Assembly (NCBI GenBank): GCA_964020155.1
Contig: OZ026569.1
Coordinates: 257,501 to 282,500, forward strand
Length of the DNA stretch: 25,000 bases
Direction of reading: 5' to 3'
Source of the DNA: Chondrilla cf. caribensis
Taxonomy: Eukaryota; Porifera; Demospongiae; Chondrillida; Chondrillidae
The notes under the pieces were generated by a model. The model was given only the letters and a program-made list of their open reading frames with translations, had not been told where the DNA came from and ran no database searches. Every line of letters begins with the position of its first letter. The first letter of the stretch is position 1. The translations under genes and the position numbers were made by a program. Shown here piece by piece: positions 10,273 through 17,579 of this stretch.

Positions 10273-10274
<2 letters not shown>
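9560..10274 (+). repeat. Segmental duplication block, copy 1 (partner 14935-15740)
   Basis: Collinear with 14935-15740. Shared landmarks are ATTAATGTCTCTATA, TTGTAGTTTTGGGTTGTAAT, GAGAGAACTGGGAGAAATAC, GGCTGTGGTAACCATG with TTGGTTGGTTACCA (a family C unit at about 9862-9945), TCACCACTAATTAATTATAT, AACATTGAGGTTCTACATG and AAGCCCATGTTGACATCACT. Small ORFs in it are not shared intact between copies. The right end is cut by the (TG)n tract. Confidence 0.85.
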
Positions 10275-10332
<58 letters not shown>

Positions 10333-10344
10333 TGTGTGTGTGTG
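10275..10344. repeat. (TG)n microsatellite
   Basis: About 35 TG units with one TT interruption near 10330. It begins exactly where the 9560-10274 duplication ends, after TGACATCAC. Cysteine/valine and histidine/threonine ORFs through it are artefacts of the dinucleotide repeat. Confidence 0.97.
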
Positions 10345-10519
10345 AGATTGTGTGAAGGTCTTTGTATGCTTACTATGCATACATACTGTGTACATTTTTG
10401 CAAGAATCCCTTCAATCTACACTAGTCCATCCTTTGTGTACAGGTTGTACCAACTGAGAGGACAAGAGCCAATGAACTACTTCATAACCAGTTCTTCTCA
10501 TCTTGAAAACACTACATAC

Positions 10520-10645
10520 AGACAATGAATCATAACAGACAACAAATCATAGTGACAATACATCACAGCAAACAACACAGTATAACAGAAAACACATCAT
10601 ATCAGACAACACATCATATCAGACAACACATCATAGCAGACTAAC
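10520..10645. repeat. Minisatellite of about 16-17 bp
   Basis: Tandem degenerate units of ACATCATATCAGACAAC; the last three are nearly identical and the earlier ones are diverged (ATCATAACAGACAACAA, ATCACAGCAAACAACAC). Confidence 0.85.
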
Positions 10646-10839
10646 TCTACTTCTTTTATTATTATTATAGTTGCTCATGTGTGTAGATGTGGCTGGTCTA
10701 CACCACTGTCTGCCTGAGATTTATGTACAGTTTACAGTACCAGTGGTCACTTGACAATGTGTGGATTGTGTGATCTCAACCAGTGTTCACTTGTGTATAA
10801 TAAATATATATACATATATATATTTCCACACTGGAAGCG

Positions 10840-11093
10840 TAGGCAGGCAGGCGGCCGACTCGCAAGTGTGGGGCTCGCTTAGGCTCGCCCCAATGATAAG
10901 CTGCACACAAGTGACTCCATTTATTTTGAGTCAAGTGTGCACATGATTAGTTGTCCCAAATCAATACAAAATGGAGTACTTTTTGTGCGATGGTCAACTG
11001 CCATCCAAGCTTTTTGCTCACATCAATGGTAACTACGTTTGTTTGGTTATATTTGATATTGTATTAATGAATCGTACAATAGTTAAACTATAA
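10840..11093 (+). other. GC-richer segment with a possible orphan first exon
   Basis: The 10840-10900 stretch (GGCAGGCAGGCGGCCGACTC, then GGGGCTCGCTTAGGCTCGCC) is clearly richer in G, C and CpG than anything around it. Downstream, ATG at 10971 in a favourable context (ACAAAATGG) opens a 40-codon frame ending at TAA 11091-11093. It begins MEYFLCDGQLPSKLF and crosses a plausible splice donor, AATG/GTAACT, at about 11029-11030. This could be the promoter and first coding exon of a gene whose remainder was displaced when the gene B block inserted at 11093. It could equally be chance. I recognise no family and see no downstream exon. Confidence 0.25.
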
Positions 11094-11595
11094 GCTGTTG
11101 TGGTGGTATATTCCAAGTCCATCCCAGCGATCAATCTTGGATGGTTACATGATATATATCAATGTCACTATCTCCATCATAACACTATTCATGTATTCGC
11201 TCACATGCGTGGTGTACAGTGTACACACGTGTGTATCCACAGACACACTGTACATGTATGACTGCATGTGCCTACCAAATGGTTGTGAAGAGCAGACTAC
11301 GCCAGAATCCATGGAAGTACCTCACATAGTGTTATGCATAATATAGTGAATTACATTACTGTGTGTTGTCGTTTATATGCCATGCATGTCATGAATATCA
11401 TTAAGCTCAATTGACACTCAATACAAATTCAATAATTGAATGTAATTCTAAGTTTTGAATACACATTATAATACTGATGTTACTGACATTTGTATTAGTT
11501 CTGTTCGAAGCCTATGTTCACATCACTGCTATCCTATGAATGCAGCTGTTATACTACTCAAAAGATATTGTAATGGTACTTTGATATCACTGCTG
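11093..11595. repeat. 3' flank of gene B, duplicate of 187-681
   Basis: This is the downstream part of the second copy of the gene block. It is collinear with 187-681, with small indels such as the insertion TATATATCAATGTCACTATC near 11152. No separate gene is supported here. Confidence 0.75.
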
Positions 11596-12715
11596 TTAGT
11601 AGAGGTAAATTTCAATGTAACCACTGAAGTCATCAAGTGGACGGCAGCACAATTCCCTAATGTATGCACCTTTTCTTTTGTACTCGTAATTGCACCTGCC
11701 CCAAAAATTGCAGGTACGTACTGTCGTCCGAGTGTAGTGGTATATTGACCGATAGTTGCAACTATGATTGCTACGCTTTTTCCTCTTCTTCCCAGCACTT
11801 TGTCCCTCCTCGCTATCCCCAACAGCCTCAAAGTCACAAGTCTCACACAAGCACTTGTGCTCATTCACACTACAGAAAACAGCAAATATACAATGTAGTA
11901 TATTGAAAACAACCATAATTGTCCAATAATAGAATGTATTTCTGTAGGATTCATTCCAATCTACTCTGAACTCACTCAAAAGTGTAAGACCCACAATCCA
12001 GTCTGCTACACTCCATGGCACATGTTTTGTCTGTGAACCAGAAATTCATTTTATTTTATGATTCCATGGCAACACAAACCCTCAACCATGTACTCACTCA
12101 ATGTCTCTGTCACTTCCTCTGTTGGAGATGATTGTTCTCTGGTCAAAGTGTGACTCCTCTCAGTGGTGGTGTTGGTCCCCTTCAGGTGGAATTGGAGCCT
12201 CAAATGATCGAGAATTGATTTTGTTTGTCCCTTATCCTTTTCATTGTCTTCTTCAACAGGCCCCATGTCACATGACAAACATGTGCACTCATCAGTATCA
12301 GGTCTGTGGGATGTATACACAATATATGAATTGTAAATTTGTTCATACATACTTATGATATTATACTCACAGTGGCTCAGAACCAACACACTTCAACTTG
12401 GTACATTCCACCTCACAGAGTTTGGCTGTTGAGAGATAGTAACCGTTAACGCTGGTGATTTTCTACACTGTGTATAATAGTGTATATGTAGTGTATATGC
12501 AGTGTGTATGAAATGGGTATGTGGGTGCATGTATGTACAGAGTATGTACAGTAGAGTAGTGTATGTACAGAGTGTGTATATGTACGTGCATAGTTTGACC
12601 ACTCACTGAAGACTTCTCTTTTGATATCATCTCCAAAGGTTGACTCCACAGCAGGCCAAGTGTTAGCAGCCAACACCAAACAGATCAGGGCTTCTGTTAC
12701 TGTAAACACCTTCAT
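11596..12715 (-). CDS. Gene B: closest paralogue of gene A, five exons
   Basis: The exons are 12715-12607, 12425-12371, 12303-12098, 12030-11976 and 11869-11596, giving 232 residues and a TAA stop. Introns are 181, 67, 67 and 106 nt, with GTGAGT donors and phases 1, 2, 1, 2 as in gene A. It has a signal peptide (MKVFTVTEALICLVLAA), a dibasic Lys32-Arg33, and two modules of the same cysteine spacing, with KLCEVECTKLKC in the first and KTCAMECSRLDC in the second. The linker is one residue shorter than in gene A. KKRKKR at 169-174 precedes a 58-residue tail with five cysteines ending in an ELCC motif. Exon 2 is identical to that of gene A at the base level. Differences concentrate in the linker and the tail. 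A GTG nine bases upstream could extend the frame, but the conserved ATG is preferred. Function is unknown; a secreted, proteolytically processed product is inferred. Confidence 0.87.
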
Positions 12716-12772
12716 CTTCTCCACCTAGTAGCAAGTGAGATGGAACCAGCGAAGTGAGGTGCTCTTTTTATA
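12716..12772 (-). promoter_or_regulatory. Gene B core promoter with TATA box
   Basis: TATAAAAAG lies at 12772-12764 on the minus strand, about 50 bp from the ATG. It is followed by the same GAGCACCTCACTTCGCTGG and CCATCTCACTTGCT blocks as gene A. The leader is about 9 nt shorter because TCTGCAGTAC is missing before CTAG. Confidence 0.7.
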
Positions 12773-12894
12773 GGTGGGGTAGTTTTAATTGTTTCCTGTT
12801 AAATAGCCTTATATGGAAGATTTGATGCTGCTTTTGGTTGGTTTGGAAATCCTATGGTGGGCATGAGCTCTTCCTTCACCATAGTAGCAGTCAT

Positions 12895-13130
12895 ACTCAC
12901 CTAATGCGAGTCCTTCCTCCACCACACCCCCACACACTGAACATGAGTCCTCCCTTCATCACACACACTGTGTGCATGTCCTTCCTCAACCACACACCTT
13001 GTGCTAGCCCTTTATTCATCACACACACTTTACACAAGTACTTTCTTCATCACACACACTGTACACAAGTCCTCCCTTCATCATACACACACTGTACATG
13101 GCTGCTCCCTCCACTACAGATTGGTTTATG
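12895..13130. repeat. Minisatellite of about 36 bp
   Basis: Six or so degenerate tandem units of the form TCCTTCCTTCATCACACACACTGTACACAAG. The proline/histidine/serine-rich ORFs through it follow from the repeat composition and are not supported as genes. Confidence 0.8.
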
Positions 13131-13384
13131 TGTGCATGTACTTCACTAGATGCTCACATATCTGTAGCATGCAATTAGGTGAGGATGTCCCTGACCATTG
13201 AGCCCTTTCTTATCTGAAGGAAACAACAGCTGCAGTGGTTGTGCTAGTGAAGACATTAGACAAATAAACTTGCATTATGGGCTGGTACGGTCATGGGATG
13301 GCAGTATAATAGATGACTGTTGCATTGCTGACTATATATCTGTTACAGTGCTAACTATACAATTAACGGTAAAGTGAGTACCAA

Positions 13385-13835
13385 TCTCTGATATATGGGT
13401 ATGGATTCTGTAGCCATGTAACATCAACAAATTCCAGAAGGGTAGCTTAAAGCTAATTGTTACTTTGAAGAAGTTGTAAACAGTCATTTGAACTGAACAC
13501 TAGAGAGGTTCCACTGTTAGTTGTGTGTATTCATTGCTTAGCAACATGCATCGATAGCCTTGTGGTCATGTACATTCTCACTGGGTGGATTCAGTAGACA
13601 TGCAAAACAACACAGATCAAAGGGATTATGTTCCTTTGAAGAAGGTGTAAGCAGATACATGAAACCGACATGAGTGATGTTCCACTCAATAACATGTACA
13701 GATTGCATGTTGCCGGTATTATGGTGATACACATCCACAACCTTAATGTATATGGATTCTCTATCTCTGTTGACTGGAATTTTAGTTCGTTAAGAGTCAT
13801 AAACAGATATTTGACTCCAACATGAGAATGTAGCC
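13385..13835. repeat. Decayed tandem repeat of about 150-170 bp, three units
   Basis: The segment CTTTGAAGAAGTTGTAAACAG near 13463 recurs as CTTTGAAGAAGGTGTAAGCAG near 13635 and as a weaker TTAAGAGTCATAAACAG near 13790. In each case it is followed by an AT/GA-rich ACATGAG or GAACTGAAC segment and, in the first two, a GTTCCACT box. TATGGATTCTGTAG at 13401 also recurs at 13751. Minus-strand ORFs here share a loose HVGxxYL motif between units, which reflects the repeat. I could not identify a protein domain. Confidence 0.6.
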
Positions 13836-13837
13836 AC

Positions 13838-13908
13838 ATCCATCCATCCAGCTATCCATCCATCCATCCATCCATCCTTCCATCCATCCATCTGTCAATC
13901 AATCAATA
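13838..13908. repeat. (CATC)n microsatellite
   Basis: Tandem CATC units with interruptions (CAGCTATC, CTTC) that pass into a short (CAAT)n run. Confidence 0.95.
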
Positions 13909-13959
13909 TTTATACGAATACAAAGTATATGTATTCGTACATGTATTACATGGAGAATG

Positions 13960-14280
13960 GAGAGGTTTCATGACCACACTTATTATTGGCCTCCAGGAGG
14001 GTGTACTTGTGATAGTTTTTGTGCTCTGATACATAACATGGCCACCAAAGTGGCTGTGGTGACCAGCAACAAAATTTATCATTTTTGCTGTTCACCGTGA
14101 GGCCTATAGCACACCCAGAAGGAAGTACATGCATCCGAATTTGTGTTGATAAGTTGGATATGGGCACTGGGTAGCCCGTAGTGACCAGTGATAAAGTGTG
14201 AAATTACCTGACCAGTCACCAAGAGGTCTATAATACCTCCATTGGAATGTATGTACATAGAATGTATATGTGTTTGTATA
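13960..14280 (-). repeat. Family C repeats
   Basis: Two adjacent family C units: GGCTGTGGTGACCAGCAACA with TTCACCGTGAGGCCTATAGC at about 14050-14110, and GTAGTGACCAGTGATAAAGT with CAGTCACCAAGAGGTCTATA at about 14175-14240. They match 7640-7855 in order and spacing, including CCGAATTTGTGTTGATA between them. Confidence 0.75.
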
Positions 14281-14289
14281 CGTACATAT

Positions 14290-14935
14290 GTACGTACATA
14301 GGATACAAAACGCTAAGCACCTTTTTACACAACTCATGGGGGAGGGGGTGTCAACCTGATATTTTACTGAATTAATGAAATGAAATTTAATGAAATTTGA
14401 CAATTTTCGCATAGCTCATGGGTGAGGGGGCATGTTAGCATGATATTTCAGCCAAACCTAGCTGTGAACATATACTAACGTATGAAACAATTATCATAAA
14501 TCATGTGATCCCTAACTCTTGCTACAATCGGAGGTGCTCAATTTTGTATTAATTTATGGGAAGATATAGGAGAAATAACGCTAAGCATCTTCTTGCATAT
14601 ATAGCTCATGGGAGAGGGGGCGTGCCAACCTGATAATTTTTAGTCAGATCTAGTTGGGGACATGAACTAACATTTGAAACAACTTTTATCTTCGTAGGTG
14701 ACCTGTAACCTTAGCTACATTCGGAGGTGCTTAATATTACCAATGTATGGGATAATATGGGAGATAAAATGCTAAGCACCTTTTTGAATAGCTCATGGTA
14801 GCAGGGGATGTCAACATGATCCTTTAACGGACCTATCTAGGGACATGAACTAACGTGAAAAATTTCCTTAGCAAACCTGTAGCCCAAGATTTGGAGGTGC
14901 TTAAATATTTTCGATGTATGGCAGAGTATGTATGT
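14290..14935 (-). repeat. Satellite A, short array of four diverged monomers
   Basis: TAAGCACCTTTTTACACAAC (14312), an incomplete unit at 14403, AAGCATCTTCTTGCATATAT (14583) and TAAGCACCTTTTTGAATAGC (14774) mark the units, in the same orientation as array 1. The order family C, satellite A, duplicated block (13960-15740) matches the order at 7500-10274. This argues that one large segment was copied. Confidence 0.85.
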
Positions 14936-15740
14936 ATGTACTAAAATATTAATGTCTTTATATTAAGGCAATTTCCACATTTATTATTTTCACATACACT
15001 CACTTAGCAGACACATAATATAGTAATGTACTATAATTTAAAACTGTGTGTCAGCTTATTTGTAGTTTTGGGTTGTAATGTACGGAACCTTAATTTATCT
15101 ACTGTCTATATTTCTCATTGATTAATTTATTATATTTACATTCATATTTGAGAGAACTGGGAGAAATACCCTAGGTACCTTTCAGTGTATATGTCATATT
15201 GTCACTGGGAAGGCTGTGGTAACCATGAACAAATTGTAGAATTACTTGGTTGGTTACCATGAGGTCTGTAGCAGCTCCAGTGGAGTGTACATACAGTGGG
15301 TGTATTTATTATAACATATCTTGTTGATCACCACTAATTAATTATATTGTATAATATATTATGTACATTCAATTCTTTTCCCTGTCATGCATCTCATAAA
15401 TATTATAGCATTAAGTTTATTCTGCAATAATTGGCAATCAATGATAATAATATTATATAATGTATATGTCATATTGTCACTCAATACGTCATACATCAAT
15501 AATAATATATTGATGGCCTCACACTGCATGCATATTGATTTCATGTGCAATTACATCGAATTTAATTTATTATTAGTACATGAATGAAATTGTTTATATT
15601 ATAATATTAAAAAATGATAATAATATTATATGTATATTCTAACATTGAGGTTCTACATGTTATTATAGTAAGTACAGTAACTACCAATTCAAATATTCCA
15701 TTATTATCAGTTCCTAATTAAAGCCCATGTTGACATCACT
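14935..15740 (+). repeat. Segmental duplication block, copy 2 (partner 9560-10274)
   Basis: Collinear with 9560-10274 except for a deletion near 15310 and an extra segment at 15459-15613. The extra segment is bracketed by an 18-bp direct repeat, ATGATAATAATATTATAT, at 15441-15458 and 15614-15631. The block ends with AAGCCCATGTTGACATCACT, only about 27 bp from the stop codon of gene C, whereas in copy 1 the same end lies more than 1.3 kb from gene B. Confidence 0.85.
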
Positions 15741-15766
15741 GCTAGCCTCATTCTGACATCCATCCA

Positions 15767-16761
15767 CTATTCACTTAGTATTGTAATTTTATGGGTGTGG
15801 GTTTCCACTGTCTTGCAAAAGAGCCCAAAGAAATAACATCTGCGCTCTACCGTCACTTTGCAAGATACGATTACTGTACAAAACTGGCGTTTTCTCCTCT
15901 CCCTTTCTTCCACTTCCTCAATGCCATCCGCAACAAACTCCAGGCTACAGCTATTACACTCGCACCGATCCTCATTCACACTATAATGGATAGAGCTAAT
16001 TTAACTGCAGATTCTACGTACTTATAAACATGTTACTACACTCTTCCTTTCAATCTACTCTGAACTCACTCAAAAGTAGAAGACCCACAATCCAGTCTGC
16101 TGCACTCCATGGCACATGTTCTGTCTGTGAACAAATAGTCCATTTTGTTTCATATCACCATGGTTACATGAATCCCTAGCAATACACTTACTCAGCATCT
16201 CAACATCTTGTTGTGTAAGGGATGACTGGTCCCGGTTGACTTTGTTGGTGCTACTTTTGTTCCTCTTTGCATCGAAATCAAGTCTTAAATTCTTGAAGGT
16301 CCTTTCATCGTCTTGTTCATCGGGTCCAATGTCACATGATTTGCATGCACACTCATTAGAATCAGGTCTATGGGATCAGTATGATATTTGGTTGAAGAAG
16401 GGCTCACTCACAAGATCTCATCATATATATGTACAATAATATAGCTGCGTGTGAAGGAATGCTTGTACTGTAGAATCTGATGTACTATCTGCTACAGTGG
16501 TTCAGAACTGGCACACTTCAACTTGGAACATTCCCTCTCACAGAGATCAGCTGTGAAGAGAGGACGTAATACATTGCTGTCAACAACTCTCTACCACTAG
16601 TCTTGCAAATACTGTGGACACTCACTCAAGAATTGTCTTTTTTCTTCATCAAAATCATTCTCTTCCGACTGTTTTTCAACTGACGTACCTTCCTCAGTTG
16701 GCAGGGCATTAGCAACTATCACAAAGCAGAGCAAAGCAGCTGTTACTTTAAACACCTTCAT
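15767..16761 (-). CDS. Gene C: divergent paralogue of genes A and B, five exons
   Basis: The exons are 16761-16626, 16550-16496, 16367-16192, 16124-16070 and 15980-15767, giving 211 residues and a TAG stop. Intron phases match genes A and B; introns are 75, 128, 67 and 89 nt. After the signal peptide (likely cut after VANA) there is a longer acidic propeptide ending in Lys41-Arg42. Module 1 has cysteines at 49, 53, 58, 70, 72 and 75; module 2 at 126, 130, 135, 147, 149 and 152, with exactly the spacing of the paralogues. ERERRKR around 166-172 precedes a 39-residue tail with four cysteines, much shorter and unlike the tails of A and B. The linker lacks the Thr run. Intron 2 has a weak donor (GTAGCA), so splicing there may be inefficient; every exon frame is nevertheless intact. 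Confidence 0.84.
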
Positions 16762-16826
16762 TTTTCCGACTAGTACTGCAGACAGCAAGTGAGATGGAAC
16801 CAGCGAAGTGAGGTGCTCCTTTTATA
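16762..16826 (-). promoter_or_regulatory. Gene C core promoter with TATA box
   Basis: TATAAAAG lies at 16826-16819 on the minus strand, 58 bp from the ATG as in gene A. The leader is almost identical to that of gene A, including CTGCAGTACTAGTCGGA, although the coding sequence is much more diverged. The promoter has therefore been preserved or converted more strongly than the protein tail. Confidence 0.72.
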
Positions 16827-16839
16827 ACTGGAGGGAGGC

Positions 16840-17246
16840 CTCAGGTACATCCTGTTCAGATGCCATACATGCAAGGTCAGCATTGTATTTTGTAAGCTTC
16901 AGATAATCAATTCAATATGTGGATGTTTCAATTATGTTATTATGTCATATCTGGTGCTTAGGAATTAAGGTAAGGTTAATGGGTCATGGTTGTCACTCAA
17001 GGGTATGTGGTCATATCTCACTCCCGGGAAGTACATAGATCAAATGGCATTGAATGAGACCATCTATTCCAAGAATTAAGTCTTGGCAGTGACTATATCT
17101 GTATCCTCGGGCTATTTCATTTTAGGTACCATATTTAATAATAACCAGAACCTGTGGTGAGTATACTATACTATGTATATTATATATGTACACATAATAC
17201 TATATATGATAATATAATATTATATGCATACCCTCTAATGAATTAC

Positions 17247-17248
<2 letters not shown>
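16840..17248. other. Unique intergenic DNA
   Basis: No ORF, repeat unit or splice pattern that I can support. The right end is AT-rich before the (TG)n tract. Confidence 0.5.
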
Positions 17249-17313
<65 letters not shown>

Positions 17314-17469
17314 ACGTATGTGTGGGTGTATATGTGCGTGTGTGTGTATGTGTGAGTGTACATGTGTGTGCGTATGTGTGTATGTGTGCATGTGTATGTG
17401 TGAGTGTACATGTGTGTGTATGTGTGTGCGTGTGTATGTGTGAGTGTACATGTGTGTGTGTGAGTGTAC

Positions 17470-17512
<43 letters not shown>
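17249..17512. repeat. (TG)n compound microsatellite
   Basis: A pure (TG)n run of about 60 bp, a middle with TG mixed with TA, CA and GA steps that itself repeats units such as TGTGAGTGTACATGTGTGTG, then a second pure run of about 40 bp. Long Cys/Val and His/Thr ORFs on the two strands are artefacts. Confidence 0.97.
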
Positions 17513-17513
<1 letters not shown>

Positions 17514-17579
17514 TCATTATTTCAGAAAAATCCTCTTCAGTCTCCTAGCAACTGGTTTAGTGTCCATAGAATACAACCT

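Noticed and set aside
11596..12021. 141-codon single-exon ORF covering exon 5 and intron 4 of gene B
   Set aside because: The upstream half is open intron sequence starting at a GTG. The clean splice sites and the match to genes A and C support the five-exon model instead.
12838..13201. His/Ser/Thr-rich ORFs of 103 and 66 codons
   Set aside because: Explained by the 36-bp minisatellite; two frames are open at once because the repeat length is a multiple of three.
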